A stretch of 64,000 nt of DNA from CAVUOA01 sp963742955 (lineage in GTDB: Bacteria; Bacteroidota; Ignavibacteria; Tepidaquicellales; OLB5): assembly GCA_963742955.1 (NCBI GenBank), contig CAVUOA010000008.1:744001-808000 (forward strand), in the 5' to 3' direction. The notes beneath the pieces were generated by a model. That model was not told the DNA's origin. It did not search any database and saw only the letters and a program-made list of their open reading frames with translations. Within the stretch, counting starts at the first letter, position 1; each line of letters starts with the position of its first letter. The position numbers were made by a program, and so were the translations under genes. This document shows positions 30,967 to 39,332 of this stretch, one piece after another.

Positions 30967-30998
30967 AAAAAGGGGTTCGTTTTTGCAAACCCCTTTTG
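30967..30998. terminator. Bidirectional terminator
   Basis: AAAAGGGGTT pairs with AAACCCCTTTT around a short loop, with A-runs before and T-runs after. It can end both the CPBP gene and the minus-strand T9SS gene. Confidence 0.7.
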
Positions 30999-31025
30999 AA
31001 TAAATTGACTTCTGTCAAAGTTTAT

Positions 31026-31058
31026 ATTCATCCTATGACTCCAAGTCATAGGATGAAT
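31026..31058. repeat. 33-base perfect palindrome
   Basis: Arms ATTCATCCTATGACT and AGTCATAGGATGAAT, 15 bases each, perfectly paired around CCA. It lies 7 bases beyond the stop of the minus-strand T9SS gene. The palindrome at 61377-61409, inside a coding sequence, has the same length, ends (ATTCRTC) and centre (ACT-CxA-AGT). Confidence 0.75.
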
Positions 31059-31065
31059 TATGAAT

Positions 31066-32444
31066 TTATTTAGCTAATATCATCTTATTGCTTGTAACGA
31101 AATTACCTGCCTTCAGCTTGTAAAAGTATACTCCGCTTGCAAATACTGATGCGTCAAATTTTTGTTCATATGTTCCGGGATTTAAGTTTCCATAATTAAA
31201 GTTTGTCGACTTCCCTTCCTTGAGAATCAAATACAGTTAAGCGAAACATCAGACTTTTCTGCAATATCAAATCTTATAGTTGTCGAAGGATTAAAAGGAT
31301 TCGGATAGTTTTGATACAGCATAAAATTCTTTGGAATGTTTTCGTTTCCGTTTACATTTGTAACAGTACCCCATTTTGCAATATTATTTACTATCACGCC
31401 GCCGGCAGTATTAAATCTACCGCCTGAAATTATTCCGCCGTTAAAATATTCAAGTGCGAAACCCTGGTCACTGAGGCCTGTCCCCAATGCAGACCACGAA
31501 GTGCCGTTCCATCTTGCTATTCTGTTGGCAGGATTTCCGCCCGCTGATGTAAAAGACCCTGTAACATATATTTCATTGCCGAGTACATATATAGAATATA
31601 TTCTATCATTTGTACCTATTCCTATATAAGACCAATTCAGCCCGTCCCATTTTGCAATCCTGTTTATTGTAATTCCGCCGATATTAGTAAAGCTGCCGCC
31701 TACAATTAGTCCGTTATTCTGGACAGCTAAAGCGTATACCTCGCCGTTGCCAAATCCTGCGCCAAGAGCTTGCCAGTTTACACCGTCCCACTGTGCAATT
31801 CTTTTTGCCTGGATGCCGCCGGCTGTTGTAAATTGACCGCCGGCAATTAATTCTCCGTTAAATGCGGTAAGTACATTTATATCATCGTTAACTCCGCTTC
31901 CAAGCAATGACCAGTTAGTTCCGTTCCATTTTGCAATTCTGTTTACAATAACTCCGCCGGCAGTAGTAAATTGACCGCCCGCAACAAGTTCACCGTTATA
32001 AACCGTGAGCGCAAGTACGGTTCCGTTAAAACCTGTTCCCAAAGGCAGCCAGCTTGAACCGTTCCATTTTGCAATCCTGTTAGCAGTTGAACCGCCGGCA
32101 GTTGTAAAACTTCCTCCGGCATATAATTCACCGTTATAAACAGCAAGCGCCCACACATCATTATTGAAACCTAATCCAAACCCTGACCAGTTTGCACCAT
32201 CCCATCTGCTGACTCTTGATACAATTGTTCCGCCAGCAACAGAAAACCGGCCTGCAGCAACCAGCTCACCATTGAAAATTGTCAGCGCTCTAACTTCATT
32301 GTTTGTACCTGAACTGAGCGCGAACCAGTTCTGACCAAACACATGATTGAATGAAGCACTAAAGATAAATAGAAATACCAGAATAATAGGACTTAGAACA
32401 TAAATACCCTTAGATGAATCTGATGATTTTGTAAATAATTTCAT
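31066..32444 (-). CDS. Secreted propeller protein with T9SS sorting domain (frameshifted at the C-terminus)
   Basis: Signal peptide at residues about 12-38 (ending HVFGQ). Eight repeats of about 42 residues with the pattern NGELxAGGxFTTAGGxxxNRIAKWNG followed by W and LGxG, a galactose-oxidase/kelch-like propeller. Then LYQNYPNPFNPSTTIRFD starts the T9SS domain. Two indels, near 31239 and 31202, disrupt the tail. Joined frames give LTVFDSQGREVDKL, NPGTYEQKFDASVFASG and VYFYKLKAGNF...KMILAK. A strong ribosome binding site AAAGGGGGATAATA precedes the ATG. Probably an outer-surface protein with unknown ligand. Confidence 0.82.
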
Positions 32445-32523
32445 TATTATCCCCCTTTAGAATTAAAAAATATAAATTTTAAAATGAATTAATATATCAT
32501 TTTATATCTGTTACCCTATTCAT

Positions 32524-32563
32524 GGTATAAAACATACCGTATATAGGGTATTACAGCAATACC
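32524..32563. promoter_or_regulatory. Twin dyads upstream of the T9SS gene
   Basis: Two adjacent dyads, GGTAT-N5-ATACC at 32524-32538 and GGTATT-N5-AATACC at 32547-32563, with further GGTATA/TACCC motifs on both sides. They sit about 80-120 bases before the minus-strand start. They look like paired operator half-sites or an RNA structure in the leader. Confidence 0.4.
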
Positions 32564-32639
32564 GTAATATGGGTATATATGGGATTTTATATTTTTTAAG
32601 AGGTAAGTATATGTTTTTAAGGAATGTTAACAAAACTAT

Positions 32640-32672
32640 ATAAAAAAAGGGGTTTGTTTTACAAACCCCCTA
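32640..32672 (-). terminator. Rho-independent terminator
   Basis: On the minus strand GGGGTTTGT / ACAAACCCC with a 3-base loop is followed by seven T. It lies 20 bases after the stop of the small secreted protein gene. Confidence 0.85.
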
Positions 32673-32692
32673 CTGCTAAAAATTTGCTCCTC

Positions 32693-33112
32693 TTAGCTTA
32701 TGATTTCAATCAATGCGCTGGCAACGGTTTTCTTATTTTCATCAAGCAGAAACACGCGGTAAATTCCCGGTTCATCGAAGCTCATATCGCTTGTACTGTT
32801 TTTCTCAAAAAAGATGTACTTCATATCCGGTTTTACAGTGTAGCTGAATCTCTTGTAATAATCAAAAGCACCGGTTCTGGGATTGTATTTATCGAACTGA
32901 ATATAAACATCCCTTAAGCCCAATGCGTAATCGCATTTTACCATAACGGTTAAATAACCGGTATAGAACCTGTCACTGATGCTTTCCTCTCCGCCGGAGC
33001 CGTATTTCTCACAGAAATACATAACAGGTCCGTTTTGTGCATGAACTCTTGATGAGAATCCCATCAAGGCTGCAATAAACAGCAATCCTAAAAAAATACG
33101 AAATTTATTCAT
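32693..33112 (-). CDS. Small secreted protein, paralogue of the lipoprotein at 13582
   Basis: A 139-residue protein with signal peptide at residues 1-25 (SSRVHAQ). The mature domain has VMYFCEKYGSGGEE, YLTVMVKCDYALGL, RFSYTVKPDMKYIFFE, FDEPGIYRVFLLDENKK and a SALIEIIS end. The lipoprotein at 13582-14009 shares these blocks. It is probably a single beta-sandwich in the periplasm. An AGAAAGG ribosome binding site is present. TAAATTTG (minus strand, at 33164-33171) may be its -7 element. The function is unknown. Confidence 0.72.
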   Translation of the reverse strand: MNKFRIFLGLLFIAALMGFSSRVHAQNGPVMYFCEKYGSGGEESISDRFYTGYLTVMVKCDYALGLRDVYIQFDKYNPRTGAFDYYKRFSYTVKPDMKYIFFEKNSTSDMSFDEPGIYRVFLLDENKKTVASALIEIIS

Positions 33113-33208
33113 TTTTTACCTTTCTATATTAATTGGAGTTTGAGTTTTAATTGATTAATTAGCCAAATTTATGAAAAAATGTTATATGTTACCACCCCAT
33201 ATGCAAAA

Positions 33209-34321
33209 TTATATGTTTCTTTTACTTAAGATTGCCTCGTAAAGTTTCAATATTTTTATTCCCATTTTATCGAGCGTAAATTCATCATTCAGCCGTTTTA
33301 AAGCCTTGCTGCCCATTGTTTGCCTTAATGCAGAGTCATTAATAAGTGAATTTAAGTTTGCTGCAATTTTCTCCGCATTCCGCTCAACAATGAAACCGCC
33401 ATCGGAAACCATATGCGGAATTTCTCCCGCATCTGTTGATACTATAGGAAGTCCTGCTGCCATTGCATATAGAATTGCAAACGGAAATAATTCGCCCCCT
33501 GTTTCTGTCGAGGTGTGAGCGTAAATATCGAATGCTGAATAAACCGCCTGCAAGTCATCACGGTAACCTGCAAATATAACTTTATCATTAAGGTTAAGCA
33601 AATGAACCTGTTTTTCAAGCTTACTGCGAAGCTCACCGTCACCTGCTATCATCAAATAAGCATTTGGATTATCTTCTGCAATTATTGCGGTTGAATTAAT
33701 GAGCAAATCCTGACCTTTAAACTCAACCAGCCTGCCAAGATTGCCGATGAGAATATCTTCATTACTTAGATTAAATTTATTCCTGATTTTCCTGCGGAGA
33801 TTTTCATCGTGCTTCATCGAAAGAGGATCAATACCCAGATTTATCACGGCTATTTTATCTTTGTTGATTTTATCTTCTTTGATTAGCAATTCTTTAATTG
33901 ATTCACCATCAGCAATAAATCTATCAACAAAAAATTTATTGCGAGTCCAGTGTGTAAGGTTATGGCTGATTGATTGCAAACTGTGTACCGATGCAATGTG
34001 AATGGCTCCTGATAATTCAGCTGCAAACGCACCGATGGTTCTGTCATAGTTAGTATTTGTGTGGATAATTTGAATTTTGTTACCTGTAACAAATTCTTTA
34101 ACGGCGTTGATGTTCTTTCTTAATTTCCCTTTGCCGTTTTCAGGGAAATCGAATTCCGCAGTTTTTATACCGGCTTTCGAACATTTATCATAAAGCGGTG
34201 TATTTATTCTGCAGCCAATCCAAATATCATGCCCATTTGATTTCAGGTAACCGGCAAGTTCAAGCACAAAAAACTCGCCTCCTCCGTAAATACCAAGGGA
34301 ATTTAATAATAATACTCTCAA
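33209..34321 (-). CDS. GT4-family glycosyltransferase
   Basis: A 370-residue GT-B enzyme. The N-terminal domain begins VLLLNSLGIYGGGEFFVLEL. The C-terminal domain has IGNLGRLVEFKGQDLLI, LMIAGDGELRSKLE, VIFAGYRDDLQAVYSAFDIY and the donor-binding E-x7-E region THTSTETGGELFPFAILYAM-like sequence ending GLPIVSTDAGEI. It probably adds a sugar in surface polysaccharide assembly. It is divergent from the polyprenyl sugar-phosphate transferase gene, with which it forms a small EPS locus. The start at 34321 is TTG. Confidence 0.88.
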   Translation of the reverse strand: MRVLLLNSLGIYGGGEFFVLELAGYLKSNGHDIWIGCRINTPLYDKCSKAGIKTAEFDFPENGKGKLRKNINAVKEFVTGNKIQIIHTNTNYDRTIGAFAAELSGAIHIASVHSLQSISHNLTHWTRNKFFVDRFIADGESIKELLIKEDKINKDKIAVINLGIDPLSMKHDENLRRKIRNKFNLSNEDILIGNLGRLVEFKGQDLLINSTAIIAEDNPNAYLMIAGDGELRSKLEKQVHLLNLNDKVIFAGYRDDLQAVYSAFDIYAHTSTETGGELFPFAILYAMAAGLPIVSTDAGEIPHMVSDGGFIVERNAEKIAANLNSLINDSALRQTMGSKALKRLNDEFTLDKMGIKILKLYEAILSKRNI

Positions 34322-34406
34322 ATTGCTGTTTTAAATAAAATTTATAGTGGCAAGTTATTCTATATAAATGAATATTTCAATCATATATATTGTAAATTGA
34401 AATTTA

Positions 34407-34414
34407 TATATTTG
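34407..34414 (+). promoter_or_regulatory. Possible minus-7 element
   Basis: TATATTTG lies 28 bases before TTG 34442. It overlaps the longer alternative start at 34397, which argues for the shorter protein. No clear -33 partner. Confidence 0.4.
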
Positions 34415-34441
34415 TTTTCCGTAACAAGAAAAAGACCTGAA

Positions 34442-35866
34442 TTGAACAGAAAATCCACTTCAGCAGACGTATTTATTCCATTAATTACTATTCTGTCAGA
34501 TATAGCAGCAATAGAGGCATCTTTTTTGCTCTCTTTCTGGCTCAGGTTCTATTCACCTCTTACAAATATTTTCCCTTTTGAAGGTGCTATACCTCCAATA
34601 AGCGGATATATAGTTCTTTCGTTTATGGTTATTCCGGTTTGGCTGTTAATATTCCAGTCCCGGAAAATGTACCGCGCGCGCAGGGTTGTGTTCATTTTCG
34701 ATGAGTTCTTTTTAATCGGCAGACTTGTAACATTTGCAATAATATTTGCATTCGGTTTGATATTTTTTTACAGAATATTCCCTTACTCAAGATTGGTATT
34801 TGTTTTAATTTGGGGAATCTCCATTGTACTTATTACTTCGGGCAGATATATAGTTCTGAAAATAGAAAAAACTTTATACAACAAAGGAAAAGGTCTTAAG
34901 AATGCAATTATTGCCGGCAACAATGAAAACGCGCATGATATATATGAAAACTTTGCAAAACATTCATATGCCGGATATAATATTTGGGGATACATTGAAG
35001 AAGACGGGCAATCAAGCAAAGAATATACAAACGGGTTTAAAAAACTTGGTTCGTTTTCTGAAATTGTAGATGTAATAAAGAAATATAATATTGATACGGT
35101 ATTTGTGGCTACACCGTCAAATGAACATGAACTGCTGTTTGACCTTATGAAATTCTGCGAAGGAGAAAACGTTGAGTTTTTCCTGATGCCCGATTTCCTT
35201 GAAATGATTACCTCGTCTGTCCGTGTGCAGGAACTGGACGGCATCCCGTTCCTAAAAATAAAAAGCCTCCCGATGAACGTGTGGAACTCTATGCTTAAGC
35301 GTTTATTCGACATCATTTTCTCTTCGCTGATTCTGCTGGCAATTTCACCGCTGTTTATTTTAGTATCATTACTGATTAAGCTTACCTCCAGAGGCAAAAT
35401 ATTTTATAAACAGGAACGTGTCAGCCTTGCAGGTAAAAAATTCAATATGATAAAATTCCGCTCGATGATTCAAGGGGCAGAGCAAAAAACCGGGGCTGTG
35501 TTTGCACAAAAGGATGACCCCCGCTCAACACCTATCGGCGCCATGCTGAGAAAATTCTCGATTGACGAGCTGCCGCAATTTATAAATGTTCTAAAAGGCG
35601 ATATGAGCATTGTTGGTCCCAGACCTGAACGGGAATATTTTGTTAATATTATGAAAGAACAAATACCCAAATACCTCGAGCGCCACCGCGTTAAATGCGG
35701 AATTACCGGCTGGGCGCAGGTAAACGGTCTGCGCGGACAGGGTACTTCGCTTGAAAAAAGAATTGAATATGACATATATTATATTGAACACTGGTCAATT
35801 ATATTTGACCTGAAAATAATTTTTAAAACTTTACGGGAAATGTTTTTTTCCAAAACCGCTTTTTAA
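34442..35866 (+). CDS. Polyprenyl glycosylphosphotransferase (WcaJ/WbaP type)
   Basis: Initiating sugar-1-phosphate transferase for exopolysaccharide on undecaprenyl phosphate. The start TTG 34442 gives MNRKSTSADVFIPLITIL; an upstream TTG at 34397 would put the start inside a promoter-like element. Four N-terminal membrane helices are followed by a CoA-binding-like NAD fold (KNAIIAGNNENAHDIYENF). The catalytic domain has RLFDIIFSSLILLAISPLF, FYKQERVSLAGKKFNMIKFR, SIDELPQFINVLKGDMSIVG, PRPERE and GITGWAQVNGLRGQG. About 474 residues. Divergent from the GT4 gene. Confidence 0.9.
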   Translation: MNRKSTSADVFIPLITILSDIAAIEASFLLSFWLRFYSPLTNIFPFEGAIPPISGYIVLSFMVIPVWLLIFQSRKMYRARRVVFIFDEFFLIGRLVTFAIIFAFGLIFFYRIFPYSRLVFVLIWGISIVLITSGRYIVLKIEKTLYNKGKGLKNAIIAGNNENAHDIYENFAKHSYAGYNIWGYIEEDGQSSKEYTNGFKKLGSFSEIVDVIKKYNIDTVFVATPSNEHELLFDLMKFCEGENVEFFLMPDFLEMITSSVRVQELDGIPFLKIKSLPMNVWNSMLKRLFDIIFSSLILLAISPLFILVSLLIKLTSRGKIFYKQERVSLAGKKFNMIKFRSMIQGAEQKTGAVFAQKDDPRSTPIGAMLRKFSIDELPQFINVLKGDMSIVGPRPEREYFVNIMKEQIPKYLERHRVKCGITGWAQVNGLRGQGTSLEKRIEYDIYYIEHWSIIFDLKIIFKTLREMFFSKTAF

Positions 35867-35873
35867 AAAGATT

Positions 35874-36170
35874 ATGATAGCTGTATTTATTTTTTATCTT
35901 CACGTTGTATTTCTGGCTTATGTTTTCACAAAAGATTATATAGAAGACGGTTTCACTGCCGGTCTTTTAAGCGCTGTACTTATTATTATAATTTTCAGTG
36001 TGGGATGGACACTTTCTGAGTTTATTATGGCAATTTTTATGGAGCCCGAAGGTTTGGGACTGCTGTTTCCGCGGGCAGCTTTCTCTTTAACACTGCTTAC
36101 AATTGTTGAAGCTGTTTTTTATAAATTTTATTTCAGCAAAAAATCGGCAAAGGTGCATATACCCGTTTAA
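35874..36170 (+). CDS. Small membrane protein
   Basis: A 98-residue protein with three hydrophobic segments (residues about 2-18, 29-53, 65-85) and a basic C-terminus (FSKKSAKVHIPV). Not recognised. It starts 7 bases after the sugar-phosphate transferase, so it is probably co-transcribed and may assist polysaccharide export. Its end overlaps the convergent gene by four bases. Confidence 0.6.
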   Translation: MIAVFIFYLHVVFLAYVFTKDYIEDGFTAGLLSAVLIIIIFSVGWTLSEFIMAIFMEPEGLGLLFPRAAFSLTLLTIVEAVFYKFYFSKKSAKVHIPV

Positions 36171-36538
36171 GCAGTACCAAGAGGCATAATCTTCACCAGC
36201 ACTTTAGATATCATTACACCCGAACGTAGAGAATAAATTCCTACTATTGCTTCGCCTTCAATTCCCCTTGACCTTACTTTAACCGATTCTGCTGTGGCAT
36301 CTTCAAGTACAATAAGATTTTCACCTTGCTCAACTTCAAACCTGACCTCAGAACTCCCCATAAGGTTTCTGAATCCGAATTTATTTACAGGATAAACCTT
36401 TATTGTAAGTGATGAAACATTGCTTGCCCTTAGATAAGGCGGTTCTATATCAACATTTACTTTTGAAGTATTGAAGATTATCTGCTGTGCAATAAGCAAA
36501 ACAAGAATTATAGCCAGTATTACAGTGAGTTTTTTCGT
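36167..36538 (-). CDS. Membrane-anchored hypothetical protein, start uncertain
   Basis: The nearest start codon is TTG 36499, but it would cut through a membrane helix. The frame stays open upstream to ACG 36536-36538, giving KKLTVILAIILVLLIAQQII, a complete anchor. An ATG-to-ACG substitution or error is likely there. The rest (about 95 residues) is beta-rich: NVSSLTIKVYPVNKFGF, SEVRFEVEQGENLIVLED, IEGEAIVGIYSLRSG. This resembles an Ig-like fold. It is the last gene of a four-gene minus-strand operon. Confidence 0.55.
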   Translation of the reverse strand, partial: TKKLTVILAIILVLLIAQQIIFNTSKVNVDIEPPYLRASNVSSLTIKVYPVNKFGFRNLMGSSEVRFEVEQGENLIVLEDATAESVKVRSRGIEGEAIVGIYSLRSGVMISKVLVKIMPLGTA

Positions 36539-36573
36539 GGCAGGAACTTTTATTATTTATTGTCTAAAGTAAT

Positions 36574-36867
36574 TTAATCTCCGCCGAATTTCAGCTTTAC
36601 ATTTTTAGGCAGCTCTACCTTGCTTTCGGGATTCGGCTCAGGTTTTTCTTTTTTCTTTTCTGCGCTTGCCTGTTTGATGATTTTTTCATCTGTAAGCTTG
36701 TTTCTAAGTACTTCTTCATCAAGTCCTTTTGCATCTTCGTATTCCGTATAAAGCAGGTTTATTACCGGTGTTTCAAGATATTCTTCTGATTGTGAAATAG
36801 GAGCTTTATTTGTTTCCTCAAATAAATTCTTTTGCGCAGCAGGGACCTTTTTCCTGAACACAGGCAT
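36574..36867 (-). CDS. Small charged hypothetical protein
   Basis: A 97-residue soluble protein rich in Lys and Glu, with no signal peptide. It contains NLFEETNKAPISQSEEYLE and ends VKLKFGGD. Much of it is probably disordered. Not recognised. It starts 7 bases after the amidohydrolase-like gene, so it is very probably translated with it. Confidence 0.55.
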   Translation of the reverse strand: MPVFRKKVPAAQKNLFEETNKAPISQSEEYLETPVINLLYTEYEDAKGLDEEVLRNKLTDEKIIKQASAEKKKEKPEPNPESKVELPKNVKLKFGGD

Positions 36868-36874
36868 TCTTCCT

Positions 36875-38353
36875 TTAATCCTGAACTCTTCCTAGCTTGT
36901 TCTCATTCGTTTTTTCTGCTGATGTTTCAGAAAACAATTTTATTTCATCGTCGTCTCTTGAGGAGAGGTCAAGCTTTTCAATATTTTTTTTCTGCTTTTG
37001 CCTCTCGTTTATTTCATCATATTTTGCGGTAACGTACAGTTTTTCTCTTGTTTCAGAAGCCTTTCTTAATATTTCATTTTCATCCAGATTCAGTATTTTC
37101 CCGTTTTGCATTTTGAATTCACCGTTAATCATAACATCCGAAAAATTGAACGAAGTCACATTATCAATAATGAAAGCGCACACATTTTCAAAATCCATAT
37201 TTTCGGGATGAAACTGGAACCGCACATCAGATAAATCAATAAAAGAAAAATTTGCATTCTTGCCCGGTGCAATGCAATAACATTGTTTTTCATCCTTCAA
37301 ATTAAAATAAAGCTCCCACGGCACCTGGGTTATTGATCTTAACAGTATATGCGGAGCTATACCCAGCTCCCTGTATTTATTTCTGAACACCCGCACTTCC
37401 TTGAATATGTCGCCGCCAAGCCAGCCGGTAGCAATACTGAACTTAATGTTACTGCTTATGAAATCATCAAACGGGAAATAGCGGTTTGTAAAGTTCATCA
37501 GGTCACGCGGGCATATAATTATATTTGCATTCTTTTCCGATATTATTTTCAGCTCATCGTATGAGAGATAGAGCGGGTTTATAAAAGAAGTATTCGCATC
37601 AACGAGACCGTATTCATCAAGCAGCTTTACAATAGGTTTGCCGAACATTCTTCTGAACTCATCGGTTACCTCTTTATTTGTGGCGATTTCAAAAAACAGC
37701 TTCTTTACGCCTGTTCTTTTAAGTTCGGTCATATTGGATAAGTCATAAATTGTCATCTGGTTTTCATCGGTAAAGTAATATGAGGGGTTAATTCTGTAAA
37801 AATCTTTAATTGCCTCAAAATCCTGTCTGATTGGATAACACACCGATGCAATTTGTCCTGTTTGTTTAACAATATCTGTAATCGGCTGAAGATGGCGTGT
37901 ATCTTTGCGCATCGAGAACTCATTGAACATTGCAATTCCCGATTTCAGGCTTTTCACATATGAATAATTGTAAATGTTTTTGAGGTCATTACTCAATTCC
38001 TCAGATGAATTATCCTGGTAAAGGTAGTTAAATATAAAATCCGTATACAAATCTCCGGCAGTGCTCTCATAGTGCCTGTTCTTCATAAGGTATTTAATGA
38101 AGACCGCTTCCGATTTAAGGCATGAATTAATTACTGCAGGCATAATAATTTTCGAGCTGCAGTCGATTAATTCAGCATAGCTTCCGTGTTTTTCAATCCA
38201 TTTTTGCAGCTTGGTTTTTTCTTTTTCAGCCGGCGCAAGCTCTCCGAATGGAGTAATATCAACAATAGTATTATTATCAATCAATAGAGAATACCGCCCG
38301 AAATCATCGTTCGGGTTCAGCGTTAAAACGTATGCGTCTTTTAGTATAAGCAT
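36875..38353 (-). CDS. Amidohydrolase-like protein lacking metal ligands
   Basis: A 492-residue protein with the outline of SsnA/AtzA/MtaD-type amidohydrolases: a small N-terminal beta domain (LILKDAYVLTLNPNDDFGRY), the transition DCSSKIIMPAVINSCLKSEA where the family has MPGLINAHTHS, a TIM-barrel, and a C-terminal GKNANFSFIDLSDVRF that matches the GxxADLVLxD turn. The HxH histidines are Cys78 and Lys80 here. The HCxH stretch is NPLY. The GTD aspartate region is ATGWLGGD. All expected ligands appear lost, so it is probably a pseudoenzyme or has a new chemistry. The C-terminal 70 residues are highly charged. Five bases separate it from the glycosylasparaginase gene. Confidence 0.7.
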   Translation of the reverse strand: MLILKDAYVLTLNPNDDFGRYSLLIDNNTIVDITPFGELAPAEKEKTKLQKWIEKHGSYAELIDCSSKIIMPAVINSCLKSEAVFIKYLMKNRHYESTAGDLYTDFIFNYLYQDNSSEELSNDLKNIYNYSYVKSLKSGIAMFNEFSMRKDTRHLQPITDIVKQTGQIASVCYPIRQDFEAIKDFYRINPSYYFTDENQMTIYDLSNMTELKRTGVKKLFFEIATNKEVTDEFRRMFGKPIVKLLDEYGLVDANTSFINPLYLSYDELKIISEKNANIIICPRDLMNFTNRYFPFDDFISSNIKFSIATGWLGGDIFKEVRVFRNKYRELGIAPHILLRSITQVPWELYFNLKDEKQCYCIAPGKNANFSFIDLSDVRFQFHPENMDFENVCAFIIDNVTSFNFSDVMINGEFKMQNGKILNLDENEILRKASETREKLYVTAKYDEINERQKQKKNIEKLDLSSRDDDEIKLFSETSAEKTNENKLGRVQD

Positions 38354-38358
38354 TGTTA

Positions 38359-39332
38359 TTATAAATCTCCGATATCAAAATGTTCGTCCATTACAAATTT
38401 ACTTTTTGTAAGCTCATTGGTTCCGTCTTTGCACAGAGCATATTCAAAGCCGTCTCTAACACTGTATGCGCCGTATTCGCCTTTTGTATTGATTGCAATA
38501 AAACCAACCTGGTAATTGCTGTCACGGTTCTTATGTGAAAGCAGGTTAAGCTTAACAACGCGTTTAGCTGCTATCATGCAGGCTTCCTGAGGCGATTTGC
38601 CGAGCCTCATCATTTCAACAACAAGAAAGCTTCCGCATGCGCGGATACATTCTTCTCCCCTGCCTGTTGAACAGCGCCGCCAATATCACCATCAACATAA
38701 AGTCCCGCACCGATTAGAGGTGAGTCACCTACTCTGCCGTGGAGCTTCCATGCAGTGCCGCTGGTTGTGCATGAAGCCGATATGTGCCCGTCTTTATCGA
38801 TTGCAACCATACCGATAGTATCGTGATTGCCGTCATCGTTTATGCCGAGCTTTTTCTTTTCTTTCAGCGAAAGCGGCCTAAGCTCAAAATCTTCCGTGTG
38901 GTATTCCTGTGATTTCCCCGAATCGCTTTCTTTCCATTCTTTGTATTTGCCTATAGATTTTTCCGTCAGCAGTGTTTCGGATTTAAATCCGTTTAACAGC
39001 GCAAATTTATACGCGCCGTCACCGGCAAGAACAGTATGCTCGGTATTTTCAAGAATTAACCTCGCAACCGAAATGGGATGTTTTATGTGTTCAAGAAAAA
39101 TGACGGAGCCGATTCTCGCTTTCCAGTCCATAATAGCAGCATCGAGCGTTACCCTGCCTTCATTATCGGGCAGTCCGCCGTAACCGACACTGAGTACATT
39201 TGGGTCTGCTTCAGAGACTTTTACCCCCTGCTCAACAGCATCGAGAGAGTTACCGCCGTTTTTTAAAATTTCGTAGGCTTTTTCATTTGCAGCAAGCCCG
39301 TGCTTCCATGTAGAGATTACAAAAGGTTCCAT
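38359..39332 (-). CDS. Glycosylasparaginase-type N-terminal nucleophile hydrolase (frameshifted)
   Basis: N4-(beta-N-acetylglucosaminyl)-L-asparaginase/isoaspartyl-peptidase family. The start is VISTWKHGLAANEKAYEIL, then GGNSLDAVEQGVKVSE and GYGGLPDNEGRVTLDAAIMD. The autocleavage site is DGNHDTIGMVAID with nucleophile Thr172. Then SCTTSGTAWKLHGRVGDSPL and GAGLYVDGDIGGAVQQAG. An indel near 38662 breaks the frame; the other frame gives GEECIRACGSFLVVEMMRLG. About 324 residues. No signal peptide is seen, so it is probably cytoplasmic. It releases aspartate from glycoasparagines or similar amides. First gene of the operon. Confidence 0.88.

Noticed and set aside
33883..34092. Small open frames inside the GT4 gene
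   Set aside because: They are out-of-frame shadows of a well conserved glycosyltransferase.
34783..35397. 204-codon minus-strand open frame
   Set aside because: It lies wholly opposite the polyprenyl sugar-phosphate transferase, whose motifs are unmistakable.
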